A stretch of DNA of 64,000 nt from Pseudoduganella albidiflava (GTDB taxonomy: Bacteria > Pseudomonadota > Gammaproteobacteria > Burkholderiales > Burkholderiaceae_D). A program made the position numbers and the translations under genes. The notes below the pieces were generated by a model that was not told where the DNA came from, ran no database searches, and saw only the letters and a program-made list of their open reading frames with translations. The stretch spans positions 868,001 to 932,000 of the forward strand of contig NZ_CP036401.1 in NCBI RefSeq assembly GCF_004322755.1, read 5' to 3'. Below, one piece after another: positions 1 through 12,345 of the stretch (the first letter of the stretch is position 1; every line of letters begins with the position of its first letter).

Positions 1-1
1 C

Positions 2-202
2 GGCATCGCCACCGAGGCTGGCAGCGCCGCGGCGCCGGTAGTGCGCGCTTACACGCTGCACGTGCATGGCATCGCCAAACCGAAGCGCGTGCTGCTCGAC
101 GGGCGCGCGCTGGCGTTCACGTGGGATGCGAAGACGCGGGTGGCGAAGGCCGTGCTGCCGGCGCGCGCCAAGCTGGCGGCCAAGGTCTCGGTACAGCTGT
201 AA
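2..202 (+). CDS. C-terminal end of a probable GH31 alpha-glucosidase (5' truncated by window edge)
   Basis: An open frame enters from the left edge and stops at TAA 200-202, giving about 66 residues. The readable part (YTLHVHGIAKPKRVLLDG, then a short beta-rich tail) resembles the C-terminal beta-sandwich (DUF5110-like) that closes many GH31 alpha-glucosidases. The next genes are a sugar transporter, phosphoglucomutase and amylase on the same strand, which fits an alpha-glucan role. The catalytic domain lies outside the window, so the family call rests on a short tail plus context. Confidence 0.5.
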   Translation, partial: GIATEAGSAAAPVVRAYTLHVHGIAKPKRVLLDGRALAFTWDAKTRVAKAVLPARAKLAAKVSVQL

Positions 203-238
203 AGCCACCGCACCCCGCAGAGAATGGGGGCGGACCCT

Positions 239-371
239 AATGCCGCTAAGTTAAGCGTTACCCGATACGTTGGAAGCGCATGCATTCACCCCAACAGCGA
301 AGGGCTGGGGTCAGACCCGCCGGGTCTGACCCCGGAACTTGCACTTGGGGTGGACTTATCTAAGCGGCATT
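239..371 (+). repeat. MITE-like element, family 1, copy A (133 bp)
   Basis: The element is bounded by AATGCCGCT at 239-247 and its complement AGCGGCATT at 363-371. The inverted match extends over 18 bp with about 15 identities. Inside are GCGTTACCCG, GCATGCATTCACCCC and a central palindrome built on GGGGTCAGACCC. Copy C (22592-22724) is the same length and nearly identical. Copies B, D and E are diverged, interrupted or partial. There is no coding content. Sequence after the element (372-420) is a degraded copy of the hairpin flanking copy C. Confidence 0.8.
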
Positions 372-428
372 CGGGACGGACGCTCTTTCAAGAAATTTCT
401 TAGAAAACAGGGCTGTCTTTAATTTTTC

Positions 429-443
429 TGTTGTTTGACTACA
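429..443. promoter_or_regulatory. Candidate operator of the alpha-glucan regulon (site 1)
   Basis: The 15-mer TGTTGTTTGACTACA matches the palindrome GTAGT-TTG-ACTAC found at 12181-12193 with one mismatch in the left arm. It lies about 40 bp upstream of a -35-like box (TTGACG, 484-489), a position that suits an activator. The regulator is unknown; a LacI-type or other sugar regulator is inference. Confidence 0.5.
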
Positions 444-483
444 AAAGTACCCGAATTCGGCACTTTCACCCGCCGTTCCTCCA

Positions 484-512
484 TTGACGGGGTTGCCCGG
501 TCATGTTATTTT
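484..512 (+). promoter_or_regulatory. Probable sigma70 promoter of the sugar MFS gene
   Basis: TTGACG (484-489), a 17-bp spacer and TATTTT (507-512) form a reasonable -35/-10 pair. Transcription would start near 519, about 30 nt before the ATG at 551. Confidence 0.45.
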
Positions 513-550
513 GCTACAAATAGGATAGCGCATAACATCGGAGACCCTGG

Positions 551-1876
551 ATGCAACCTTCTTCCACCAAGCCCCGGCTGTCGTTCTGGCAGCTGTGGAA
601 CATGAGCTTCGGCTTTTTCGGCATCCAGTTCGGCTTCGCGCTGCAAAATGCCAATACCAGCCGGATCTTTTCCACGCTGGGCGCGAACCCCGATGAACTG
701 CCGCTGCTCTGGCTGGCGGCGCCGGCCACCGGCCTGCTGGTACAGCCCATCATCGGCTACCTGTCCGACAATACCTGGCACCCGAAATGGGGCCGCCGCA
801 GGCCGTTCTTCTTCCTGGGCGCCGTGTTCGCCTCGCTGGCGCTGTTCCTGATGCCGAATTCGCAGGCGCTGTGGATGGCGGCCATCGTGCTGTGGATGAT
901 GGATGCGGCGATCAACGTCTCGATGGAGCCGTTCCGCGCCTTCGTCGGCGACAAGCTCGATGCGTCGCAGCAGACCGCCGGCTTCGCGATGCAGACCTTC
1001 TTCATCGGCTGCGGCGCCGTCATCGCCTCGCTGCTGCCCACCATCTTCACCGACTACCTCGGCGTCAGCAACGTGGCCCCCGCCGGTGCCATTCCGGATT
1101 CGGTCCGCTACGCGTTCTACGCCGGCGGCACGGTGTACCTGCTGGCCGTGCTGTGGACCGTGTTCACGGCCGACGAGCTGCCGCCCGAGAACATGGAAGA
1201 ATTCCAGCGCGAGCGCAGCATGTCAAAGGGCCTGGGCCATGCGCTGGCCGAGATCCTCGGTGGCTTCGGCCGCATGCCGAAGACCATGGTGCAGCTGGCA
1301 TACGTGTCGTTCTTCACGTGGGTCGGCCTGTACACGATGTGGATCTACACCACCGCCTCGGTGGCCGAGAACGTGTTCGGCACCACCGATGCCGGCTCGG
1401 CCGCCTACCAGGCCGCCGGCAACTGGGTCGGCATCATGTTCGCCGTGTACTCGGGTGTCGCCGCGCTGGCCGCGTTCATCCTGCCGGTGCTGGCCCGCCT
1501 CACCAGCCGCAAGGCGGTGCACATGGGCTGTCTCGCCATCGGCGGCGTTTCGCTGGCCAGCGTGTTCCAGATCCACGACAAGCAGATGCTGATGCTGCCG
1601 ATGATCGGCGTGGGCCTGGCCTGGGCCAGCATCCTGACGATGCCGTACGCGATCCTGGCCGGCTCCCTGCCGGCCAAGCGGATGGGCTACTACATGGGCC
1701 TCTTCAATTTCTTCGTGGTGATCCCGCAGATCATCGCCGGTGTCGTGCTGGGGTTCGTGATCCGCCACATGTTCGACGGCCATGCGGCCAAGACGCTGGT
1801 GCTGGGCGGGGCATCGCTGCTGGTGGCCGCCGTGCTGACCGTGTTCGTGACCGATAACGTGCGGCGCCAGAAGTAA
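551..1876 (+). CDS. MFS sugar transporter, probable maltose/maltodextrin:H+ symporter
   Basis: This 441-residue inner-membrane protein has about 12 hydrophobic segments. The cytoplasmic loop near residues 79-86 (WGRRRPFF) matches the GRRRPF signature of the sucrose/maltose symporter (SLC45/GPH-like) branch of the MFS. The conserved DxxxxxxxxPFRAFVGD stretch follows near residue 120. It probably imports maltose or maltodextrin released by the neighbouring amylase and pullulanase. The ATG at 551 follows a GGAGA-type ribosome site. The pgm gene begins about 150 bp downstream, so the two may be co-transcribed. The substrate is inferred from context. Confidence 0.8.
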   Translation: MQPSSTKPRLSFWQLWNMSFGFFGIQFGFALQNANTSRIFSTLGANPDELPLLWLAAPATGLLVQPIIGYLSDNTWHPKWGRRRPFFFLGAVFASLALFLMPNSQALWMAAIVLWMMDAAINVSMEPFRAFVGDKLDASQQTAGFAMQTFFIGCGAVIASLLPTIFTDYLGVSNVAPAGAIPDSVRYAFYAGGTVYLLAVLWTVFTADELPPENMEEFQRERSMSKGLGHALAEILGGFGRMPKTMVQLAYVSFFTWVGLYTMWIYTTASVAENVFGTTDAGSAAYQAAGNWVGIMFAVYSGVAALAAFILPVLARLTSRKAVHMGCLAIGGVSLASVFQIHDKQMLMLPMIGVGLAWASILTMPYAILAGSLPAKRMGYYMGLFNFFVVIPQIIAGVVLGFVIRHMFDGHAAKTLVLGGASLLVAAVLTVFVTDNVRRQK

Positions 1877-2007
1877 TCGTCAACCTGTAAGGGGTGACCT
1901 GCAGGCGCCAGCTTGCGGGCGCCAACCTGAAAATGGTGCGCTCGGGCATGAGCCGCGCGCCATTGCGCACTGGATCGCGGTAGGCTGGGATGTTAATCTT
2001 CAGGTAA

Positions 2008-3657
<1,650 letters not shown>

Positions 3658-3676
3658 CCCACCCTCGAAAGGTCGC

Positions 3677-5344
3677 ATGAAGCTCACATCCATCGCATTG
3701 TCCATCCTGTTGGCCGCCTCAGGCACGTCCGCACTGGCGGCGCCGCCAAAACCAATGCCGTTCATGTGGGAGAACGCGACCGTCTACTTCCTGCTCACCG
3801 ACCGCTTCGCCAACGGCGAGCGGTCGAACGACCTGGCATATGGCCGCAAGGCCGATGCCGCGCCGCTGCGGGGCTACCTGGGCGGCGACCTGAAAGGCTT
3901 GACCGCCAAGGTCAAGGAAGGGTATTTCGACAGCCTCGGCGTCAATGCGATCTGGCTCACGCCGCCCGTGGAGCAGATCCATGCCGGCACCGATGAAGGT
4001 ACCGGCAAGTCCTACGGCTTCCATGGCTACTGGGCGCGCGACTTCACCGCCATCGACGCCAACCTGGGCACCGAACAGGACTTCCGCGACTTCGTGGACG
4101 CGGCGCATGCGCGCGGCATCCGCGTGCTGCTCGACGTGGTGATGAACCACACCGGCCCGGTCACGGAGGCCGATCCCGTGTGGCCCGCGGACTGGGTGCG
4201 CACGTCGCCCACCTGCGCGCACAAGGACGCGCCGACCACGATCTCGTGCACGCTGGTGGCGAACCTGCCGGACGTGCGCACCGAAAGCGATACGCCGGTG
4301 GCGCTGCCGCCGGCACTGGCCGATAAATGGAAGAAGGAAGGGCGCTACGAGCGCGAGGTGAAGGAGCTCGATGACTTCTTCGCGCGCACCGGCTACCCGC
4401 GCGCGCCGCGCTACTACCTGATGAAGTGGCACGCGGACTGGGTCCGCAAGTACGGCCTGGACGGCTACCGCGCCGACACCGTCAAGCATACCGAAGCGGG
4501 CGTGTGGAAAGAGCTGCGCACGGTGACGGAGGCGGCGCACGATGAATGGAAGAAGGCCAATCCCGGCAAGGTGCTGGGCGACGGCAAGTTCTTCACCGTG
4601 GCCGAGGTCTACAACTATTCGATCGGTCACGGCCGCGAATTCGACATGGGCGGCGGCGTCAAGACCGACTTCTACGCCAACGGCTTCGACAGCCTGATCA
4701 ACTTCAGCCTGCCGAACGATGCCAAGGGCGACTACGAAAGCGTGTTCGCGAAGTTCGATGCGCAGCTGCGCGGCCCGCTGCGGGGCAAGTCGGTACTGAA
4801 CTATCTCGATTCGCACGACGATGGCAACCCGTTCGACGCGGCGCGCGCGAAACCGTTCGAATCGGCCAGCAAGCTGCTGCTGGCGCCGGGCGCCGCGCAG
4901 ATCTACTACGGCGACGAGACCGCGCGCCGGCTCGACATCGCCGAAGCCGTCGGCGACGCGAAACTGCGCTCGATGATGAACTGGGACGATTTGTCGAACA
5001 ACACGCAGCGCGAAGGCTACCGTGTCGCCGATGTGCGCGCGCACTGGGCGAAGCTGGGGCAGTTCCGGCGTGCCCACGTGTCGATCGGCGCCGGCGTGCA
5101 TGCCAGGCTGGCCGATGCGCCCTATACCTTCTCGCGCACCTACGCCGGCACCGGCATGAGCGACAAGGTCGTGGTGGCGCTGGACGTCCCGGTCGGCAAG
5201 CCCGTCGCGATCAAGGTCGGCGGCATCTTCGCCAACGGCAGCAAGGTACGCGACGCCTATGCCGGCGCCACCTACACCGTCACCAACGGCACCGTGCGTA
5301 CCGGCGGCAAGTTCAGCACCGTGCTGCTCGAAGCCGCCCGCTGA
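3677..5344 (+). CDS. Secreted alpha-amylase, GH13 family
   Basis: The 555-residue enzyme has an N-terminal signal peptide ending near ALAA (about residue 22). The TIM barrel opens with YFLLTDRFANG. Catalytic motifs are in order: DVVMNHT (region I), DGYRADTVKH with nucleophile Asp267 (region II), FTVAEVYN with acid/base Glu310 (region III), and SHDDGNP with Asp381 (region IV, with HDD in place of the usual NHD). A beta-sandwich domain follows. It should hydrolyse alpha-1,4 links of starch or maltodextrin in the periplasm or outside the cell. The close spacing to pgm indicates an operon. Confidence 0.9.
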   Translation: MKLTSIALSILLAASGTSALAAPPKPMPFMWENATVYFLLTDRFANGERSNDLAYGRKADAAPLRGYLGGDLKGLTAKVKEGYFDSLGVNAIWLTPPVEQIHAGTDEGTGKSYGFHGYWARDFTAIDANLGTEQDFRDFVDAAHARGIRVLLDVVMNHTGPVTEADPVWPADWVRTSPTCAHKDAPTTISCTLVANLPDVRTESDTPVALPPALADKWKKEGRYEREVKELDDFFARTGYPRAPRYYLMKWHADWVRKYGLDGYRADTVKHTEAGVWKELRTVTEAAHDEWKKANPGKVLGDGKFFTVAEVYNYSIGHGREFDMGGGVKTDFYANGFDSLINFSLPNDAKGDYESVFAKFDAQLRGPLRGKSVLNYLDSHDDGNPFDAARAKPFESASKLLLAPGAAQIYYGDETARRLDIAEAVGDAKLRSMMNWDDLSNNTQREGYRVADVRAHWAKLGQFRRAHVSIGAGVHARLADAPYTFSRTYAGTGMSDKVVVALDVPVGKPVAIKVGGIFANGSKVRDAYAGATYTVTNGTVRTGGKFSTVLLEAAR

Positions 5345-5367
5345 ACGTTGCTTGAAACCAGGGGCCT

Positions 5368-5572
5368 AGTGCCGCTTGGATAACCCACCCCAAGGGCAAA
5401 TTCCGGGGTCAGACCCGCCGGGGTATAGCAGGGGTTTCGCGAAGCCTGCTTCGCGCCTGCGGAACGATGCTGGCATGCATGCCAGCATTCCTCCCTGACC
5501 CCAGCCCTTCGATGTTGGGGTGAATGCATGCGCTTTCAATGTTCCGGGTAACACTTGAAACTTAACGGCGTT
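5368..5572 (-). repeat. MITE-like element, family 1, copy B, carrying a nested family 2 element
   Basis: This is a diverged, inverted copy of the 133-bp family. The ends are AGTGCCGCT (5368) and a degraded CGGCGTT (about 5572). It keeps the CACCCCAAG, GGGGTCAGACCC, CAGCCCTTCG and GAATGCATGCG blocks in family order. The central palindrome is split at 5423-5496 by about 74 bp of unrelated palindromic sequence related to the element at 30879-31060. Confidence 0.7.
5423..5496 (-). repeat. Palindromic repeat, family 2, nested inside family 1 copy B
   Basis: On the minus strand this reads GGAGG, a long palindrome around TGGCATGCATGCCA, CGTTCCGCAGGCGCG, a second hairpin (GAAGCAGGCTTCGCG) and AAACCCCTG. 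The order and the conserved strings match the element at 30899-31053 and partly 45547-45612. It interrupts the central GGGTCTGACC palindrome of the host element. Confidence 0.7.
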
Positions 5573-5610
5573 AGGGTGTGGCCCCGGTTTCTGGCAATTT
5601 ATCTCGGTAA

Positions 5611-8412
<2,802 letters not shown>

Positions 8413-8454
8413 GCGTCCCCCTGTTTCGATGGGGACGTATGGTAAAGGAAGCTT

Positions 8455-8479
8455 GCGACTACAGCCATGCTGTAGTCGC
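8455..8479. promoter_or_regulatory. Perfect 25-bp palindrome upstream of pulA
   Basis: The arm GCGACTACAG (8455-8464), a 5-bp spacer and its exact complement (8470-8479) lie 43 bp upstream of the pulA ATG and 31 bp after the chemoreceptor stop. The arms contain GACTAC/GTAGTC, the same half-sites as the candidate regulon operators at 429 and 12181 but facing the other way. No T-run follows on either strand, so an operator is more likely than an intrinsic terminator. Confidence 0.5.
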
Positions 8480-8509
8480 ACCGGCCACCAGGCCGGTGAT
8501 GCGGGCGGC

Positions 8510-10246
8510 TTAGAACTCTTCCCAGTCCGACTCGGAACCGGCGGTCACCGGCGCCTTGCGGCTGACCGGTGCTGCCTTGGCCACGGCAGGGCGCTTGACG
8601 GCGGACGGCAGCGCGGCAGGCTTCGCAGCCACCTTTGCAGGAGTGATTGCTTTCCGTGCGGCCGGCGCCGGCGCGGTACCTTGCGCCAGCGTGAACGTGC
8701 CGACCAGTTCGGCCAGCCTGCGGGCCTGTTCCTGCATGGCTTCGGAAGCGGCGCTGGCTTCCTCGACCAGCGCGGCGTTCTGCTGCGTCACTTCATCCAT
8801 CTGCGTGATGGCCACGTTGACCTGGTCGATGCCGCTGCTCTGCTCGCGGCTGGCGGAAGAGATTTCCGCCATGATGTCCGTCACGCGCTGCACGCTGCCC
8901 ACCACTTCGTTCATGGTGGCGCCGGCCTGGCCGACCAGCTGCGTGCCCACGCCGACCTTTTCCACCGAGTCGTCGATCAGCGCCTTGATTTCCTTGGCGG
9001 CGCTGGCGGAGCGGTGCGCCAGGTTGCGCACTTCGCCGGCCACGACGGCAAAGCCGCGGCCCTGCTCGCCGGCACGCGCCGCCTCGACGGCCGCGTTCAG
9101 CGCCAGGATATTGGTCTGGAAGGCGATGCCGTCGATGACGGAGATGATGTCGACGATCTTCTTGGCCGACGCATCGATCGCGCCCATCGTGTCGACCACC
9201 TGGGCCACCACGCTGCCACCCTGTGCCGCCACGCTGGAGGCCGAGGCGGCCATGGCGCTGGCCTGCTGGGCATTCTCGGCGTTCTGGCGCACGGTCGACG
9301 TCAGTTCTTCCATCGACGACGCGGTTTCTTCCAGCGAGCTGGCCTGTTCCTCGGTGCGCGACGACAGGTCCTGGTTGCCGGCCGAGACTTCGGCGGCGGC
9401 GGTGGCGATCGTGTCGGTACCGGTGCGCACCTCGGCGACGATGGCGGCCAGCTTGTCGCGCATATTGCGCATCGCGAACATCATGCTGGCGGTGTCGCCG
9501 GCCTTGACGGGCACGTCCACGGTCAGGTCGCCTTCGGCGATGCGGGTCGCGATGCCGGCGGCCTCGTTCGGCTCGCCGCCCAATTGCTTGAGCAGTGTGC
9601 GGGTGACCATCACTGCGGCGGCGATGCCGACCGCCATGGCCAGCACGGCCAGGATCAGCATTAACCGGACGGCAGTCTGGTAAGCGGCCGCGGCTTCGTC
9701 GGCTTCTTCTTCGTTCAATGCCTCTTCAAGCTTGATCAGCTCGTCAATCGTGTTGAGCCAGACACGCTGGACCGGGCGCACCTTCTCCATCAGCATGGTG
9801 GTGGTTTCCTCGGCCTGATTTGCAACGCCCAGTTTTTCCGCTGCCGCCATCAATGGCATTGCCATCCGTTCCTGCTCCACGATCGTCGCCATCAGTGCCT
9901 TTTCCTTCGGACCCGTGCTCGGATCTTCCAGGCTCTTGACGACTTTCCCCATCTCTCCCGCGTAGAGTGCCTCCTGCTTGCGCAGGCGCTCGACTTCGGG
10001 TCGCATGGCGTTTTCGTCGGTGAGCAGCGCAAGGTTACGCAGCGCGATCATGCGGTCCGTCACGCTGTCCCGTGCCGAATTGAGCTGGCGGATCTGCGTG
10101 TTGTTGAATTCCGTGATCTTGGTGATACGCGTCTGCATGTCGCGCATCTTCAGCAGGCCCGCGCCCACGATGACCCACAGCAGCACGAGGACGATCGCAT
10201 AGCCTACTGCCAGCCGGGTGCCGACTTTCATATTTTTCAAATTCAT
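8510..10246 (-). CDS. Methyl-accepting chemotaxis protein
   Basis: This 578-residue chemoreceptor has a transmembrane helix near residues 12-32, a periplasmic four-helix-type sensor region to about residue 185, a second helix at about 188-212, then a HAMP domain and a long signalling coiled coil. The hairpin tip contains [20 protein letters not shown], the CheA/CheW contact. The C-terminus ends in DWEEF, resembling the NWETF-type tether that recruits CheR and CheB. It sits between pulA and the POT transporter gene, so taxis toward maltodextrin or starch products is a reasonable inference, but the ligand cannot be read from sequence. Confidence 0.92.
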   Translation of the reverse strand: MNLKNMKVGTRLAVGYAIVLVLLWVIVGAGLLKMRDMQTRITKITEFNNTQIRQLNSARDSVTDRMIALRNLALLTDENAMRPEVERLRKQEALYAGEMGKVVKSLEDPSTGPKEKALMATIVEQERMAMPLMAAAEKLGVANQAEETTTMLMEKVRPVQRVWLNTIDELIKLEEALNEEEADEAAAAYQTAVRLMLILAVLAMAVGIAAAVMVTRTLLKQLGGEPNEAAGIATRIAEGDLTVDVPVKAGDTASMMFAMRNMRDKLAAIVAEVRTGTDTIATAAAEVSAGNQDLSSRTEEQASSLEETASSMEELTSTVRQNAENAQQASAMAASASSVAAQGGSVVAQVVDTMGAIDASAKKIVDIISVIDGIAFQTNILALNAAVEAARAGEQGRGFAVVAGEVRNLAHRSASAAKEIKALIDDSVEKVGVGTQLVGQAGATMNEVVGSVQRVTDIMAEISSASREQSSGIDQVNVAITQMDEVTQQNAALVEEASAASEAMQEQARRLAELVGTFTLAQGTAPAPAARKAITPAKVAAKPAALPSAVKRPAVAKAAPVSRKAPVTAGSESDWEEF

Positions 10247-10429
10247 GGTTTTCCGTTCGGGAGTCGACGACCGCGAGGAGGAGGGCGGTCAGGATCCGGC
10301 GGCGCGGGGGCTGGGCGGGGGCCGGCCGGCACATGCTATTGGTGCCGTACGGCAATTATAGGGAAGTCTTGCTACAAGTGAGGGGATTTGTTGCGCGCGC
10401 GCAGCAGGCGGCGGCATTATTTTTCAAGG

Positions 10430-10473
10430 CCGTGGCCGATCTGCCAGCGGGAAGCTGGACAGATCGGCCACGG
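10430..10473 (-). terminator. Strong hairpin after the POT transporter gene
   Basis: The 14-bp arm CCGTGGCCGATCTG plus a further 5 bp pairs with its complement around a GGGAA loop, with one bulged base. It begins 10 nt after the stop of the minus-strand transporter gene. No long T-run follows, so it may end transcription weakly or protect the mRNA 3' end. Confidence 0.55.
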
Positions 10474-10483
10474 TCGATGTCGA

Positions 10484-12076
10484 TCAGGCCACGGCGGCGC
10501 TGGCCCGGTAGTTGTCGACCATCTTGTAGCGCCGCGCGTACAGCCCGAACGCCAGCGCCGTCAGCATGGCGAAGGCGGCGAAGAAGAACATCTGGAAGGC
10601 GATGACGGAGAGCCCGGTGTCGCCTATATGGCCCAGCACCGCGTCGTTCTTCACGCTGGCGTTGACGATCAGGACCCACAGGTTGCCGACGGTGACGGCC
10701 AGCGTCCAGAAGCTCATGATCGAGCCCTTCATCGACGCGGGCGCCTGGCTGTAGGCGAATTCCAGGCCGGTGGCCGACACCAGCACCTCGCCCATCGTCA
10801 GCAGCGCGTAGGGCGCCAGCTGCCACAGGATCGACATCGGCGTGCCGGCATCCATCGAGACCTGGATCCAGCCGATCACCAGCCAGGAAAAGCCCGAGAA
10901 GGCGATCCCGGCCGTCATGCGGCGCAGCGCGGTCGGTTCCAGGCCGAGCTTGCTCAACAGCGGGAAGATCACCAGGTTGTTGAAGGGGATCAGCAGCATC
11001 ACCAGCGCCGGGTTCACGGCCTGCATCTGCGCCGGCAGCAGCTGGAATTCCCAGCCCAGCAGGTTGATGACCGGGCTGGTCATCGTATTGGCCTGCACGA
11101 TCCAGGTCGACGCCTTCTGATCGAACAGGGACCAGAACGGCGTGACCAGCGCGAACACGACGAGGATGCGCAGCACGGCGCGCACGCCTTCCACCGCTTC
11201 ATCCGGATGATGGCCGCGCGCGCGCTCCAGCTGCAGCGCGGTGCCGATGCCCCAGCCGGCCAGCAGCAGCACCAGCGCCGTGCAGGCGGCGATCACGAAG
11301 CCCCACGAGAACGACATCAGCAGCGACGCCACGGCGCCCCCCGCGCCGAGGGCGGCCACCGCCAGGCCGGTCCGGCCCTGGCCGGGCTTATTGGCCAGCA
11401 GGGCGGTGCGCGACACCCGCGTCAGCGAATCGGGGCTGGGCGGCGCTGGCGGCACGTGCACGTACTTCCTGTTCCCCATCCAGAAGATGAGGAGCGCGAA
11501 CGCCATCAGCAGGCCGGGAATGCCGAAGGCCACGGCGGGGCCGTAGTTCTTCAGGAACAGCGGCATCAGCAGCGACGCGAAGAACGAGCCGAAATTGATG
11601 ATCCAGTAGAACGCGTCGTAGACCACCTTGGCGCGCTTCTTGTTGGTGTGGTCGAACTGGTCGCCGACGAACGCGGCCACCAGCGGCTTGATGCCGCCCG
11701 CGCCCAGCGCGATCAGGAACAGGCCGCAGTAGAAGCCCGTGAGGTTGTCCTCGAAGATCGCCAGGCAGGCGTGGCCGATGACATACACGAGGCTGAGCCA
11801 GAAGATGGTGTTGTACTTGCCGAAGAAACGGTCGGCCAGGAAGCCGCCCAGCAGCGGGAAGAAATACACGCCGATGACGAACGTGTGGAATACGTGCTTG
11901 GCCTCGCCGGCACGGTCTTCCAGGGGGACGAACAGCAGCAGGGTGCTGATCAGGAATGGCGTCAGGATATTGCGCATGCCATAGAAGGAAAAGCGTTCGG
12001 CCCCTTCGTTGGCGATGATGTACGGTATCTGGCGCGGCAGCGGGCCGTAGCCTGCTTCGTGGGTGGCGTTTGCCAT
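10484..12076 (-). CDS. POT/PTR2-family proton-coupled transporter
   Basis: This 530-residue inner-membrane protein has about 12-14 hydrophobic segments. Near the N-terminus is NEGAERFSFYGMRN, the ExxERF signature of proton-coupled oligopeptide transporters. The start chosen is ATG 12076 (MANATH), with GAGAAGG upstream; the longer frame to 12292 runs through the divergent promoter region and is unlikely. The family usually imports di- and tripeptides. Placement inside an alpha-glucan cluster, divergent from an alpha-glucosidase and sharing its candidate operator, leaves open another substrate. That is inference only. Confidence 0.85.
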   Translation of the reverse strand: MANATHEAGYGPLPRQIPYIIANEGAERFSFYGMRNILTPFLISTLLLFVPLEDRAGEAKHVFHTFVIGVYFFPLLGGFLADRFFGKYNTIFWLSLVYVIGHACLAIFEDNLTGFYCGLFLIALGAGGIKPLVAAFVGDQFDHTNKKRAKVVYDAFYWIINFGSFFASLLMPLFLKNYGPAVAFGIPGLLMAFALLIFWMGNRKYVHVPPAPPSPDSLTRVSRTALLANKPGQGRTGLAVAALGAGGAVASLLMSFSWGFVIAACTALVLLLAGWGIGTALQLERARGHHPDEAVEGVRAVLRILVVFALVTPFWSLFDQKASTWIVQANTMTSPVINLLGWEFQLLPAQMQAVNPALVMLLIPFNNLVIFPLLSKLGLEPTALRRMTAGIAFSGFSWLVIGWIQVSMDAGTPMSILWQLAPYALLTMGEVLVSATGLEFAYSQAPASMKGSIMSFWTLAVTVGNLWVLIVNASVKNDAVLGHIGDTGLSVIAFQMFFFAAFAMLTALAFGLYARRYKMVDNYRASAAVA

Positions 12077-12180
12077 GGATAGCCTTCTCGAATTGTGGAT
12101 GGACGCGATGCTATGCCGAATCGGCCAGGGCTGGCAATGGCCGGGTCGGCCCTGTCCAAAGGGCTGGCTTTGGAGATGCT

Positions 12181-12193
12181 GTAGTTTGACTAC
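12181..12193. promoter_or_regulatory. Candidate operator of the alpha-glucan regulon (site 2)
   Basis: GTAGT-TTG-ACTAC is a perfect palindrome with 5-bp arms. It lies between the divergent POT transporter (start 12076) and alpha-glucosidase (start 12346) genes. The sequence nearly equals the site at 429-443 ahead of the sugar MFS gene. A further GACTAC-GTCGTC imperfect palindrome lies at 12257-12268. Confidence 0.5.
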
Positions 12194-12279
12194 GGTAGCG
12201 TGTGGAAATTTTCGGACAGTTACGCGGTAAGTCATTGTTTTATATGGGTGACGCCTGACTACGTCGTCGCGCGGATCCG

Positions 12280-12308
12280 TTGAACTATTCATACCGTTGC
12301 TGTATATT
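12280..12308 (+). promoter_or_regulatory. Sigma70 promoter of the alpha-glucosidase gene
   Basis: TTGAAC (12280-12285), a 17-bp spacer and TATATT (12303-12308) form a near-consensus promoter. The expected start near 12315 supports translation from ATG 12346 and excludes the in-frame start at 12280. Confidence 0.7.
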
Positions 12309-12345
12309 ATCTACATTACCCCCGTCAACTTTCATCGGAACCTTC

